DNA of 64,000 nucleotides from Pseudomonas fluorescens (GTDB taxonomy: Bacteria > Pseudomonadota > Gammaproteobacteria > Pseudomonadales > Pseudomonadaceae): assembly GCF_019212185.1 (NCBI RefSeq), contig NZ_CP078138.1, positions 3,454,501 to 3,518,500 of the forward strand, written 5' to 3'. Below are positions 29,036 through 38,345 of this stretch, piece by piece. The number at the start of each line of letters is the position of its first letter. Position 1 is the first letter of the stretch. The notes beneath the pieces are model-generated. The model was not told where the DNA came from and made no database searches. It worked only from the letters and a program-made list of their open reading frames with translations. A program made the position numbers and the translations under genes.

Positions 29036-30142
29036 ATGACTGCTCAGGTTACATCTCCGGCAACCCAGTCCATGGACGCCACGCAGAACGAAGTCCTCGC
29101 CGAGGTCCGCAACCACATCGGTCACCTGACCCTCAATCGCCCCGCCGGTCTCAATGCCTTGACCCTGGACATGGTGCGCAATCTGCACCGGCAACTCGAT
29201 GCCTGGGCCGCCGATAACCAGGTGCATGCCGTGGTCCTGCGCGGCGCCGGCGAGAAAGCTTTTTGTGCCGGTGGCGATATCCGCTCGCTGCATGACAGCT
29301 TCAAGACCGGCGATACCCTGCACGAAGACTTCTTCGTCGAGGAATACGCCCTCGACCTGGCCATCCACCACTACCGCAAACCGGTGCTCGCACTGATGGA
29401 CGGTTTTGTTCTCGGCGGCGGCATGGGCCTGGTCCAGGGCGCCGACTTGCGCGTGGTCACCGAGCGCAGCCGCCTGGCGATGCCGGAAGTGGGCATCGGC
29501 TACTTCCCGGATGTCGGCGGCAGCTATTTCCTGTCGCGGATTCCTGGCGAGCTGGGGATCTACCTCGGCGTCAGCGGCGTGCAGATTCGTGCCGCCGACG
29601 CGCTGTACTGCGGCCTGGCCGACTGGTGCCTGGACAGCGCCAAACTGGCTGAACTGGACCAGCGTCTCGATCAACTGCAATGGCACGACACCCCGCTCAA
29701 GGACCTGCAAGGGCTGCTCGCCCAACTGGCCGTGCAGCAGTTGCCCGATGCACCGCTGCAGGCCCTGCGCCCGGCCATCGATCATTTCTTTGCCTTGCCC
29801 GACGTCGCGAGCATCATCGAGCAGTTGCGCGCGGTCACGGTCGCTGACAGTCGCGAGTGGGCACTGGCCACCGCCGACCTGCTGCAGACCCGCTCGCCCC
29901 TGGCCATGGCCGTGACCCTGGAAATGCTCCGTCGTGGCCGTGAACTGAGCCTGGAGCACTGTTTTGCCCTGGAATTGCACCTGGACCGCCAGTGGTTTGA
30001 ACGCGGTGACCTGATCGAAGGCGTACGCGCGCTGCTGATCGACAAAGACAAGAACCCTCGCTGGAATCCACCGACCGTGCAGGCGCTGGATGCCGCGCAC
30101 GTGGCGAGTTTCTTCAGCGGTTTTGCCCAGAGCGGGAGCTGA
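29036..30142 (+). CDS. 3-hydroxyisobutyryl-CoA hydrolase-like crotonase (valine catabolism)
   Basis: The 368-aa length is right for the hydrolase branch of the crotonase family (hydratases are ~260 aa). GEKAFCAGGDIRSLHDS forms one oxyanion-hole segment and GFVLGGGMGLVQGADLRVVT the other. MPEVGIGYFPDVGGSYFLSR carries the acidic residues used by HIBYL-CoA hydrolase. It releases 3-hydroxyisobutyrate from its CoA ester in valine breakdown. ATG at 29036 has AGGGAG about 9 nt upstream; an earlier frame start at 29000 lacks one. It is separated by 3 bp from an acyl-CoA dehydrogenase, consistent with a valine-degradation pair. Confidence 0.85.
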   Translation: MTAQVTSPATQSMDATQNEVLAEVRNHIGHLTLNRPAGLNALTLDMVRNLHRQLDAWAADNQVHAVVLRGAGEKAFCAGGDIRSLHDSFKTGDTLHEDFFVEEYALDLAIHHYRKPVLALMDGFVLGGGMGLVQGADLRVVTERSRLAMPEVGIGYFPDVGGSYFLSRIPGELGIYLGVSGVQIRAADALYCGLADWCLDSAKLAELDQRLDQLQWHDTPLKDLQGLLAQLAVQQLPDAPLQALRPAIDHFFALPDVASIIEQLRAVTVADSREWALATADLLQTRSPLAMAVTLEMLRRGRELSLEHCFALELHLDRQWFERGDLIEGVRALLIDKDKNPRWNPPTVQALDAAHVASFFSGFAQSGS

Positions 30143-30145
30143 GAC

Positions 30146-31297
30146 ATGCACGATATTGAATTGACCGAAGAACAGGTGATGATCCGCGACATGGCCCGGG
30201 ACTTTGCCCGCGGCGAAATCGCCCCCCATGCCCAGGCCTGGGAAAAAGCCGGCTGGATCGATGACGCCCTGGTGGCGAAGATGGGTGAACTGGGCCTGTT
30301 GGGCATGGTGGTCCCTGAAGAATGGGGCGGCACCTACGTCGACTACGTGGCCTACGCGCTGGCGGTGGAAGAGATTTCCGCCGGCGATGGCGCCACCGGT
30401 GCGCTGATGAGCATTCACAACTCGGTGGGCTGCGGCCCGGTGCTCAACTACGGCACTGAAGAGCAGAAACAGACCTGGCTGGCCGACCTCGCCAGCGGTC
30501 AGACCATCGGCTGCTTCTGCCTGACCGAACCCCAGGCCGGTTCCGAAGCCAACAATCTGCGCACCCGCGCCGAGTTGCGCGACGGCCAGTGGGTGATCAA
30601 TGGCGCCAAGCAATTTGTCAGCAACGGCAAGCGGGCGAAACTGGCGATCGTGTTCGCCGTCACCGACCCGGAGCTGGGCAAGAAAGGTCTGTCGGCGTTC
30701 CTGGTGCCCACTGATAATCCGGGGTTCATCGTCGATCGCAGCGAGCACAAGATGGGCATCCGCGCCTCCGATACCTGCGCAGTGACCCTGAACAATTGCG
30801 TGATCCCCGAGGCGAACCTGCTGGGCGAACGCGGCAAGGGCCTGGCGATTGCTCTGTCCAACCTTGAAGGCGGGCGCATCGGCATCGCCGCCCAGTCCTT
30901 GGGCATCGCCCGCGCCGCCTTCGAAGCAGCCCTGGCCTATGCCCGCGACCGAGTGCAGTTCGACAAGCCGATCATTGAGCACCAGAGCATCGCCAACATG
31001 CTCGCCGACATGCACACCCGCCTCAACGCCGCCCGCCTGCTGATTCTCCATGCCGCCCGCCTGCGCAGTGCCGGCAAACCGTGCCTGTCGGAAGCCTCCC
31101 AGGCCAAGCTGTTCGCCTCGGAAATGGCCGAAAAGGTTTGCTCCTCGGCGATTCAGATTCACGGGGGTTATGGGTATCTGGAAGATTATCCGGTGGAGCG
31201 CTATTACCGCGATGCGCGGATCACGCAGATCTACGAGGGGTCGAGCGAGATTCAGCGGATGGTGATTGCGCGGGAGCTGAAGAACTACCTGGTGTAA
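30146..31297 (+). CDS. Acyl-CoA dehydrogenase (isobutyryl-CoA type likely)
   Basis: This 383-aa FAD enzyme has [20 protein letters not shown] (mid-domain) and [20 protein letters not shown] with the base Glu in [24 protein letters not shown] is standard for short-chain members. The direct partner is a 3-hydroxyisobutyryl-CoA hydrolase gene, so isobutyryl-CoA is the likely substrate, which is inference. The gene ends 9 bp before a REP hairpin that faces the opposite operon. Confidence 0.9.
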   Translation: MHDIELTEEQVMIRDMARDFARGEIAPHAQAWEKAGWIDDALVAKMGELGLLGMVVPEEWGGTYVDYVAYALAVEEISAGDGATGALMSIHNSVGCGPVLNYGTEEQKQTWLADLASGQTIGCFCLTEPQAGSEANNLRTRAELRDGQWVINGAKQFVSNGKRAKLAIVFAVTDPELGKKGLSAFLVPTDNPGFIVDRSEHKMGIRASDTCAVTLNNCVIPEANLLGERGKGLAIALSNLEGGRIGIAAQSLGIARAAFEAALAYARDRVQFDKPIIEHQSIANMLADMHTRLNAARLLILHAARLRSAGKPCLSEASQAKLFASEMAEKVCSSAIQIHGGYGYLEDYPVERYYRDARITQIYEGSSEIQRMVIARELKNYLV

Positions 31298-31305
31298 ACC
31301 GATCG

Positions 31306-31341
31306 TGTGGGAGCTGGCTTGCCGGCAAGCCGGCTCCCACA
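31306..31341. repeat. REP-type palindrome between convergent operons, likely bidirectional terminator
   Basis: TGTGGGAG...CTCCCACA with inner GCTGGCTTGCCGGCAAGCCGGC forms a near-perfect 36-nt hairpin. The sequence type (GTGGGAGCTGGCTTGCCGGC) is a common Pseudomonas REP. It lies 9 bp after one operon and 27 bp before the stop of the opposing operon. GTTTATTTA follows on the plus strand. Confidence 0.75.
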
Positions 31342-31367
31342 GTTTATTTATTGCGCATCAAAAGGGT

Positions 31368-32141
31368 TTATTTACCCACAAACTCCGGCGCACGCTTGGC
31401 GATGAACGCGGCCATGCCTTCTTTCTGATCCTGAGTGGCGAACGCGGCGTGGAATACCCGGCGTTCGAAGCGCACGCCTTCGGACAGGCTGACTTCAAAG
31501 GCGCGGTTCACGCTTTCCTTGGTCATCATGGCAATCGGCAGCGACTTGCTGGCAATGACCGCAGCAACTTTCAGCGCTTCGTCCAGCAATTCATCCGACG
31601 GCACGATGCGCGCGACGATGCCGCAACGCTCGGCTTCGACCGCATCGATCAAGCGCCCGCTCAGGCACATTTCCATGGCTTTGGCTTTGCCCACCGCACG
31701 GGTCAGGCGCTGGGTGCCGCCCATGCCCGGCAGTACGCCCAGGTTGATTTCCGGCTGGCCGAACTTGGCGTTGTCACCGGCCAGAATGAAGTCGCACATC
31801 AGCGCCAGTTCGCAACCACCGCCCAACGCAAAACCGTTCACCGCGGCAATAATCGGCTTGCGGCGGTTGGCCACACGGTCACTGTCACTGAACAGGTCGT
31901 CGAGGTAGATCTGCGGGTAGCTCAGCTCGGCCATTTCCTTGATGTCGGCGCCGGCGGCGAAGGCTTTCTTCGAGCCGGTGATGACGATGCAACCGATCTG
32001 CGAATCAGCTTCCAGGCCGTCCAGCGCATGGTTCAGCTCACTGACAATCTGCGCGTTCAAGGCGTTCAGCGCTTGCGGGCGATTGAGAGTGATCAGGCCA
32101 ACCCGACCCTGGACGTCCAACAAAATCGTTTCGTAACTCAT
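31368..32141 (-). CDS. Enoyl-CoA hydratase
   Basis: This 257-aa classical crotonase has both catalytic Glu residues: [17 protein letters not shown] and [20 protein letters not shown]. It hydrates trans-2-enoyl-CoA. It is the last gene of a five-gene minus-strand operon whose other members fit oxidation of 2-methylbutyryl-CoA or short-chain acids, so tiglyl-CoA or crotonyl-CoA are plausible substrates. Compare the neighbour at 3069-3860, in which both Glu are absent. Confidence 0.93.
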   Translation of the reverse strand: MSYETILLDVQGRVGLITLNRPQALNALNAQIVSELNHALDGLEADSQIGCIVITGSKKAFAAGADIKEMAELSYPQIYLDDLFSDSDRVANRRKPIIAAVNGFALGGGCELALMCDFILAGDNAKFGQPEINLGVLPGMGGTQRLTRAVGKAKAMEMCLSGRLIDAVEAERCGIVARIVPSDELLDEALKVAAVIASKSLPIAMMTKESVNRAFEVSLSEGVRFERRVFHAAFATQDQKEGMAAFIAKRAPEFVGK

Positions 32142-32156
32142 GCAAGGGTTCCTTGT

Positions 32157-33284
32157 TCAAAGATTGCGCGAAATGACCATGCGCTGAATATCGCTGGTGC
32201 CTTCATAGATCTGGCAGACCCGCACGTCGCGATAGATGCGCTCCAGCGGGAAGTCGCTCAGGTAACCGTAACCGCCGAGGGTTTGCAAGGCGGATGAGCA
32301 GACTTTCTCGGCCATTTCCGAGGCAAACAGCTTGGCCATCGAGGCTTCCACCAGCGCCGGCTGGCCGCTGTCACGCAGGGCGGCGGCGTAATGCACCATC
32401 TGCCGGGCGACGGCGATCTGCGTGGCCATGTCCGCCAGACGGAACGCCACCGCCTGGTGTTCGATGATCGGCTTGCCGAAACTGTCCCGCTCGCGGGCGT
32501 AGTCACGGGCGGCTTCGAACGCGGCGCGGGCCATGCCGACTGATTGCGAGGCAATGCCGACGCGTCCGCCTTCGAGGTTGGCCAGGGCGATCCGGTAACC
32601 TTCACCCTCCTCCCCCAGACGATTGGCCACCGGCACCTTCACATCCTCGAAGAGGATCTGGCAGGTGTCGGAGGCGTGCTGGCCGAGCTTGTCCTCGACC
32701 CGCGCGACTTTGTAGCCCGGTGAGTCGGTGGGCACGATAAACGCGCTGATACCACGCTTGCCGGCACTCGGGTCGGTCACCGCGAACACGATCACCACCC
32801 CGGCGTTCTGCCCGGAGGTGATGAACTGCTTGCAGCCATTGAGTACATAGTGATCGCCGTTCAGCCGGGCGCGGGTTTTCAGGCCGCTGGCGTCGGAGCC
32901 GGCCTGGGGTTCGGTCAGCGCAAAGGCGCCAAGCATGGCGCCGCTGGCCAAAGGTGTGAGGAAGCGTTCTTTCTGTTCATCCGTGCCGTACTTGAGGATC
33001 GGCACGCAGCCCACCGAGTTGTGCACGCTCATGATGGTCGAGCAGGCGCCATCGCCGGCGGCGATTTCTTCCAGGGCCATGGCGTAGGCCAGGTAACCGG
33101 TGTCGCAACCGCCCCACTGTTCCGGCACCAGCATGCCGAAAAAGCCCAGCTCGGCCATTTCACCGATGGCCTCTTTGGGAAAGCGATGCTCGCGGTCCCA
33201 CTCGGCGGCAAAGGGTTTCAAGCGTTCCTGGGCAAACTGCCGGGCGGCTTCGCGGATTTGCAGTTGTTCGTCATTGGGTAGCAT
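32157..33284 (-). CDS. Acyl-CoA dehydrogenase (short/branched chain)
   Basis: The 375-aa FAD enzyme has [20 protein letters not shown] and [20 protein letters not shown], with the catalytic Glu in YEGT. It starts after CAGGAGCTGTCC, a good ribosome site. Flanking hydratase and thiolase genes suggest it carries out the first oxidation of 2-methylbutyryl-CoA or a short-chain acyl-CoA, with electrons going to ETF. Confidence 0.92.
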   Translation of the reverse strand: MLPNDEQLQIREAARQFAQERLKPFAAEWDREHRFPKEAIGEMAELGFFGMLVPEQWGGCDTGYLAYAMALEEIAAGDGACSTIMSVHNSVGCVPILKYGTDEQKERFLTPLASGAMLGAFALTEPQAGSDASGLKTRARLNGDHYVLNGCKQFITSGQNAGVVIVFAVTDPSAGKRGISAFIVPTDSPGYKVARVEDKLGQHASDTCQILFEDVKVPVANRLGEEGEGYRIALANLEGGRVGIASQSVGMARAAFEAARDYARERDSFGKPIIEHQAVAFRLADMATQIAVARQMVHYAAALRDSGQPALVEASMAKLFASEMAEKVCSSALQTLGGYGYLSDFPLERIYRDVRVCQIYEGTSDIQRMVISRNL

Positions 33285-33305
33285 GGACAGCTCCTGGATC
33301 GGCCG

Positions 33306-34499
33306 TTAGTACAGGCATTCAACGGCCATCGCCGTGGCTTCGCCGCCGCCGATGCAGATCGCCGCAACGCCGCGTTTCAGACCTTTCTGGCGCAGGGCCG
33401 AGAGCAGGGTCACGAGTATCCGCGCGCCCGATGCGCCGATCGGATGGCCGAGGGCGCAGGCGCCGCCGTGGACGTTGACCTTGTCATGGGGAATTTCCAG
33501 CTTGGTCATGGTGACCAGGCTGACCACGGCGAAGGCTTCGTTGATTTCGAACAGCTCGACGTCGTCGATGTTCCAGCCGGTTTTCTTCAGCAACTTCTGA
33601 ATCGCCCCCACCGGTGCCACCGGGAACAGTCCCGGAGTATCGGCAAACGCCGCATGCCCGTGGATCACTGCCAGCGGTTGCAAGCCACGCTTTTGCGCCT
33701 CGCTGCGACGCATCAGCAGCAAGGCCGCGGCGCCATCGGAAATCGAACTGGAGTTGGCGGCGGTCACCGTGCCACCGTCGCGAAACGCCGGCTTCAGGCT
33801 GCTGATCTTGTCCAGCTTGGCCTTGGGCGGTTGCTCGTCATGGCTGATGGTTTTCTGCTCTTTGCCAACCATCACCTGCAACGGCACGATCTCGGCGTTG
33901 AAGCTGCCATCGGCGATCGCCTGTTGGGCGCGGGTGGTCGAGGCGATGGCAAAGGCGTCCTGGGCTTCCCGGGTGAAACCGTGCTCCTGAGCGCAATCTT
34001 CGGCAAAGGTGCCCATCAGGCGGCCCTTGTCGTAGGCATCTTCGAGGCCATCGAGGAACATGTGGTCGATCACGCTGCCGTGGCCCATGCGGTAGCCGCT
34101 GCGGGCACGGTCCAGCAGGTACGGGGCGTTGGACATGCTTTCCATGCCGCCGGCGACCACCACCTCGGCACTGCCGGCGAGCAGCATGTCGTGGGCGAGA
34201 ATCGCCGCTTCCATGCCCGAACCGCACATTTTATTGAGGGTGGTGCAACGGGTCGACTTGTCCAGACCGGCGCCGAGGGCTGCCTGGCGCGCCGGCGCCT
34301 GGCCGAGGCCGGCGGGCAGTACGCAGCCGAACAGCACTTCTTCCACCGCATCGCTGGCGACACCGGCACGCTCGACTGCCGCGCGGATTGCCGCGGCGCC
34401 CAGTTGCGGCGCGGTCAGGCTTTTCAGCTCGCCCTGGAACCCGCCCATCGGCGTGCGCACCGCGCTGACAATGACAATTGGATCGTTCTGAGTGGTCAT
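33306..34499 (-). CDS. Acetyl-CoA C-acyltransferase (thiolase)
   Basis: The 397-aa thiolase is complete: nucleophile Cys92 in NKMCGSGMEA, His in GGACALGHPIGASG, and second Cys in AICIGGGEATAM. It cleaves 3-ketoacyl-CoA; in an isoleucine pathway it would give acetyl-CoA and propionyl-CoA. ATG at 34499 is preferred because AAGGAG lies 8 nt before it; the upstream ATG at 34505 is almost on top of that site. The gene is close to the SDR gene upstream. Confidence 0.93.
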   Translation of the reverse strand: MTTQNDPIVIVSAVRTPMGGFQGELKSLTAPQLGAAAIRAAVERAGVASDAVEEVLFGCVLPAGLGQAPARQAALGAGLDKSTRCTTLNKMCGSGMEAAILAHDMLLAGSAEVVVAGGMESMSNAPYLLDRARSGYRMGHGSVIDHMFLDGLEDAYDKGRLMGTFAEDCAQEHGFTREAQDAFAIASTTRAQQAIADGSFNAEIVPLQVMVGKEQKTISHDEQPPKAKLDKISSLKPAFRDGGTVTAANSSSISDGAAALLLMRRSEAQKRGLQPLAVIHGHAAFADTPGLFPVAPVGAIQKLLKKTGWNIDDVELFEINEAFAVVSLVTMTKLEIPHDKVNVHGGACALGHPIGASGARILVTLLSALRQKGLKRGVAAICIGGGEATAMAVECLY

Positions 34500-34511
34500 G
34501 TTCATGACTCC

Positions 34512-35276
34512 TTATTTGGCGGCCATGCGCAAGGCACCGTCGAGACGGATCACCTCGCCATTGAGCATGCTGTTTTCAATGATGTGGCGTGCCAGCGCCG
34601 CGTATTCGGCAGGTTTGCCCAGGCGTGGCGGGAATGGCACACCGGCGGCCAGCGAATCACGCACTTCCTGGGTCATGCCGGCCATCATCGGTGTTTCGAA
34701 AATCCCTGGGGCTATGGTCATCACGCGGATGCCGAAGCGCGCCAGTTCGCGCGCAGCCGGCAAGGTCAGGCTGGCAATCGCCCCTTTGGAGGCGGCGTAG
34801 GCCGCCTGGCCGATCTGCCCGTCAAAGGCAGCGGCCGAGGCGGTATTGATGATCACACCGCGCTCGCCATTGGCATCGGGCGCGGTTTCGGCGATGGCGG
34901 CTGCGGCCAGGCGCAGCATATTGAAGCTACCGATCAGGTTGACGTTGATCACCTGGCTGAAACTTGAAAGCAGATGCGGACCGTTTTTGCCCAGGATCTT
35001 CTCGCCACGCACGATACCGGCGCAGTTGACCAGCCCGTTGACCGCGCCGAAGGCCTCGACCGTGGCCTGTACCGCCGCCTGGGCCGCGTCTTCGTTGCTG
35101 ATATCGGCCACCACACTGTGTGCTCCCAAGCGCTGGGCCTGAGCGGCAACGGCTTCGGCGTTCATGTCCACCAGCATGACCTTGGCGCCGGCGCCCACCA
35201 ACAGTTCGGCGGTGGCCGCACCCAGTCCGGATGCGCCGCCGGTGACGATAAATACCTTGTTCTCGATCTGCATCAT
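34512..35276 (-). CDS. SDR-family 3-hydroxyacyl-CoA dehydrogenase (HSD10-like)
   Basis: This is a 254-aa short-chain dehydrogenase: [16 protein letters not shown] (NAD site), NCAGIV, and the catalytic Tyr-Lys in [17 protein letters not shown]. The sequence, including [20 protein letters not shown], follows type II 3-hydroxyacyl-CoA dehydrogenases (17beta-HSD10), which oxidise 2-methyl-3-hydroxybutyryl-CoA. The start has two adjacent ATGs (35276 and 35273). It lies between an acyl-CoA synthetase gene and a thiolase gene. Confidence 0.9.
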   Translation of the reverse strand: MMQIENKVFIVTGGASGLGAATAELLVGAGAKVMLVDMNAEAVAAQAQRLGAHSVVADISNEDAAQAAVQATVEAFGAVNGLVNCAGIVRGEKILGKNGPHLLSSFSQVINVNLIGSFNMLRLAAAAIAETAPDANGERGVIINTASAAAFDGQIGQAAYAASKGAIASLTLPAARELARFGIRVMTIAPGIFETPMMAGMTQEVRDSLAAGVPFPPRLGKPAEYAALARHIIENSMLNGEVIRLDGALRMAAK

Positions 35277-35288
35277 GGTTTCCTTAAA

Positions 35289-36953
35289 TCAAGCTGTAGC
35301 CTTGTTAACCGCGGCCTCTTGAGCCTTGGCGATTTCCTGGTTGCGCAAGATAAAGCGCTGCAATTTACCGCTTGGGGTTTTCGGTAGATCGCTGACAAAT
35401 TCGATTTCACGGGGGTACGAGTGCGCGGCCAAGCGCTTGCGCACGTGTTGGCGCAGCTCTTCGGCGAGCGCTGGCGAGCCCAGGTATTGGGCGCTGAGCA
35501 CGACGAAGGCCTTGACCAGTTCGGTGCGCTCCGGATCGGGCTTGCCGACCACTGCCGCCTCGATCACCGCCGGGTGCTCGATCAGCGCGCTTTCGACGTC
35601 GAACGGACCGACCCGGTAGCCCGAGGTGGTGATCACGTCGTCGCTGCGTCCGACAAAGCTGATGCTGCCGTCCGGATTGAGCTCGACGGTGTCGCCGCTC
35701 AGGTAGTAATTGCCGACAAAGGCCTTGGTCGGTGCGCCTTCGTAGCCCGGGAACCAACACATCGGCGACTGGCTGCGGTCGATGGCCAGGATCCCCGGCT
35801 GGCCGACCGACAATTCATTGTAGTTGTCGTCCAGCACCACGATGCGGTGGCCCGGCGAAGCAAAGCCGGCGGCGCCGACATGCACCGGATGCTCAAGGCC
35901 ATGGTGGTTGCACAGCACCATGCCCAGCTCGGTCTGGCCATAGTGGTCATGAATGACGACATCGAGGTTGTCGGCGAACCAGCGGATCACTTCCGGGTTC
36001 AGCGGCTCGCCGGCACTGCTGACGATCCGCAGCTTGCCCTTGATGCTCTTGGCGAATTCATCGCCGCCGGCGATCAGCAAGCGGTAAGCGGTCGGCGAGC
36101 CGGTCAGGTTGGTGATCCCGTACTTGTTGATCACCCGGCAGGTGCTTTCGAGGGTAAACGGACCGTCGTAGAAGGTAATCGGGTGGCCCATGTTCAAAGG
36201 ACCGGTGACACCGAAGTAGATGCCGTAGGCCCAGCCCGGATCGGCGACGTTCCAGAACGCGTCTTCCGGGCGCAGGTCCACGGCGTCGCGGGTGTAGCTC
36301 TGGAACGCGACCATGGCCTTGAGCGGCACGTAGAGCGCTTTCGACGGCCCGGTGGTGCCCGAGGTGAACATCAACAGGAACGGGTCTTCGCCGTTCATCA
36401 GCAGCGGTTCACACTGATTGGAATGGTTGGCCAGTTCGGCCCAGAAACTGAAATCGCCACGCACCAGGCCCTGGCCCTTGGCGCCCGTGACGGTGACCGT
36501 GGTCGGGCAGTCCGGTACTTCGAGGAGTTTCGGCCGGTTCACCGCATCGGTGACCACCACGGCCGCGCCTGAGCTGCCGAGGCGATGTTCCAGGGCCTTG
36601 GGCCCGAAGGCGGTAAACAGCGGCTGGTACACCGCGCCGATGCGCCAGGTCGCCAGCACCACAATCAGCAGCTCGACGTTACGCGGCAGCAGGCCGGCGA
36701 CCTTGTCGCCCTTCTTCACGCCCTGGGCCTGGAGGAAGTTGGCAAAGCGCGCGGCTTTGTCCTGCAAGTCACTGAAGGTGTAGGTCGCGCTGGAACCGTC
36801 GCGCCCCTCCCAGAACAGGGCGATACGCCCGGGCAACGCATGCCGGTCGCAGCATTCGACACAGGCATTGAGCGCCGTCAGCGAGCCGTGCAGCGCCGCA
36901 TCGACAGTCTGTTGGTAGTTGAACTGAGAAGTTGCAGACAGGTAGTCGCGCAT
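35289..36953 (-). CDS. AMP-forming acyl-CoA synthetase
   Basis: The 554-aa ANL-family ligase has the P-loop-like motif LMFTSGTTGPSKALYVP (~residue 190-206), the adenylate motif HDHYGQTELGM, and LSGDTVELNPDGSISFVGRSDD. The C-terminal Lys is in TPSGKLQRFILR. It activates a short or branched carboxylate to its CoA ester through an acyl-AMP. As the first gene of the five-gene operon it likely feeds the dehydrogenase, hydratase, SDR and thiolase. The gene order recalls P. putida PP_2213-PP_2217, from memory. The 172-bp gap between its start and the AraC gene probably holds the operon promoter. Confidence 0.92.
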   Translation of the reverse strand: MRDYLSATSQFNYQQTVDAALHGSLTALNACVECCDRHALPGRIALFWEGRDGSSATYTFSDLQDKAARFANFLQAQGVKKGDKVAGLLPRNVELLIVVLATWRIGAVYQPLFTAFGPKALEHRLGSSGAAVVVTDAVNRPKLLEVPDCPTTVTVTGAKGQGLVRGDFSFWAELANHSNQCEPLLMNGEDPFLLMFTSGTTGPSKALYVPLKAMVAFQSYTRDAVDLRPEDAFWNVADPGWAYGIYFGVTGPLNMGHPITFYDGPFTLESTCRVINKYGITNLTGSPTAYRLLIAGGDEFAKSIKGKLRIVSSAGEPLNPEVIRWFADNLDVVIHDHYGQTELGMVLCNHHGLEHPVHVGAAGFASPGHRIVVLDDNYNELSVGQPGILAIDRSQSPMCWFPGYEGAPTKAFVGNYYLSGDTVELNPDGSISFVGRSDDVITTSGYRVGPFDVESALIEHPAVIEAAVVGKPDPERTELVKAFVVLSAQYLGSPALAEELRQHVRKRLAAHSYPREIEFVSDLPKTPSGKLQRFILRNQEIAKAQEAAVNKATA

Positions 36954-37125
36954 TAGCAGAATCCCTCTTTACTTTTTATTGGTTGGGGGAACCTCGAAAA
37001 TCCACGAAATACTCGCTCTGAGCGGCGCGCGCGACAATGGTCAAAGCTTTCAAGTTGCGTGACTGCTTTGGCCAACTCCACGCATCGCGCAAAACCTGGC
37101 GGCAGGTGTCTGGTTCGGGCCTCCC

Positions 37126-38139
37126 TCAGTGGGCTTCGCTGAGAATCAGGCTGCGGTAATGCCCAGGATTGGAGCCTGACCATTTGCGAAAGGCTTTATA
37201 GAACGAACTGGTATCGGCAAACCCGAGTCGCTCGGCGATCTCGGTGAAACTGATCGCCGGTTCCGCCAGCCAGGCAATGGCCAACTCCTTGCGCACACTG
37301 TCTTTCAAGCCCTGATAGGTCTGGCCCTCTTCGGCCAGGCGGCGACGCAGGGTCGAGGCGGACATGCACAGCTGCTGGGCCAGGCTCTCGGTTTCCGGCC
37401 AGCGCTCGGCGGGCAGTTGCCGCAGGTCGAGCTTGATCCGGCTAGCCAGGCTTTGCGGGTCGCGGTACTTGACCAGGATGTTGGCCGGGGCCAGGGCGAG
37501 GAAGCGTTTGAGCTCCTCGGCGCTGCGTTTGATCGGCAGGTCGAGGCAGTCGGCGGAAAAAATCATCCGCGTGCGTGGCCGGTCGAATCGCAGGTTCTGC
37601 GAGAACATCACCTGATAGTCGTCGCAAAAATCCGGCTCGGCGCAACGCAGCTCGATGGCGAGGATCGGGATCCGCCGCCCCGCCAGCCAGCACGCCACGC
37701 CGTGGACGATCATCCAATAAGTGAAATAGGTGAAAGCGCGCCGGGGCGGATGGTCGTCTTCCATCAGGACGATTTCCGCCAGGGTTTGTTGATGCACCAG
37801 TTGAGCCGGCATGCGCTCCAGCATTAACGACAGGAAACCCAATCCGGCGTTCAGGCCGGACGCCAGCGTTGGCTGGGCCATGGCGCATTGACAGAGAAAG
37901 GCCAGGCTGCCGGATTTCAACTGGCGCGGGTCCATGCCAAAGAACTCGTCGTCGCCGCGCCGCGCCAGCAGACGCCACAGCCGCGCATAGGCGCTGGCCG
38001 GGACGCGCGCGTCAGGCTGTTGCAACCCTTGCGGATCGATACCGACCTTGAGCAGGACTTCGGCGGTGGCCTCGGGCGTGCAGCTTTGCAGCAGCGCTTC
38101 GCGTACCAGTTGCATGGAGATGGTGTCTTTTTCCGACAT
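37126..38139 (-). CDS. AraC family transcriptional regulator (OruR-like architecture)
   Basis: The 337-aa protein has a large N-terminal effector domain of the Arabinose_bd/OruR type (residues ~20-210) and a C-terminal AraC HTH (LAQQLCMSASTLRRRLAEEG, then FTEIAERLGFADTSSFYKAFRKWSG). Starts further upstream in frame add a basic leader without a ribosome site, so ATG at 38139 is used. It lies upstream of, and reads in the same direction as, the acyl-CoA synthetase operon, whose regulator it probably is. It is divergent from efeU. Confidence 0.9.
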   Translation of the reverse strand: MSEKDTISMQLVREALLQSCTPEATAEVLLKVGIDPQGLQQPDARVPASAYARLWRLLARRGDDEFFGMDPRQLKSGSLAFLCQCAMAQPTLASGLNAGLGFLSLMLERMPAQLVHQQTLAEIVLMEDDHPPRRAFTYFTYWMIVHGVACWLAGRRIPILAIELRCAEPDFCDDYQVMFSQNLRFDRPRTRMIFSADCLDLPIKRSAEELKRFLALAPANILVKYRDPQSLASRIKLDLRQLPAERWPETESLAQQLCMSASTLRRRLAEEGQTYQGLKDSVRKELAIAWLAEPAISFTEIAERLGFADTSSFYKAFRKWSGSNPGHYRSLILSEAH

Positions 38140-38248
38140 TACGCGTGCAAGGCTCCTGTTGTTGTTTGCTCGCCATCTTAACGGATGGCCGGGGGAATCC
38201 ACAGGCGGCTAAAGGCTAAGGGCTCGGGGTCATGACGATTTAGGGGCT

Positions 38249-38265
38249 GTTCAGCATTGGTTCAG
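38249..38265 (+). promoter_or_regulatory. Candidate PhoP box upstream of efeUOBM
   Basis: GTTCAG-N5-GTTCAG (38249-38254 and 38260-38265) is a tandem repeat with an 11-bp period, which is the form I recall for Pseudomonas PhoP sites such as that of oprH-phoPQ. It lies 81 bp before efeU and 27 bp upstream of the Fur-like core. PhoP binding is an inference. Confidence 0.45.
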
Positions 38266-38291
38266 ATAAATGCCAATTATCCGTGTTTAGC

Positions 38292-38304
38292 AATGAGTAT
38301 CATT
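38292..38304. promoter_or_regulatory. Fur-like box upstream of efeUOBM
   Basis: AATGAGTATCATT matches the core of the Fur consensus (AATGATAATCATT) with two mismatches and sits 42 bp before the efeU start in an AT-rich stretch. Given the downstream iron genes, Fur control is likely. Confidence 0.65.
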
Positions 38305-38345
38305 AAGTTACAAATTTTTCTTCCTCCTGCAAGATGCGGTGCTCA

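Noticed and set aside
29030..31162. 710-aa open frame on the minus strand
   Set aside because: It lies wholly opposite two clear acyl-CoA genes and has the His/Gln/Gly-rich look of antisense frames in GC-rich DNA.
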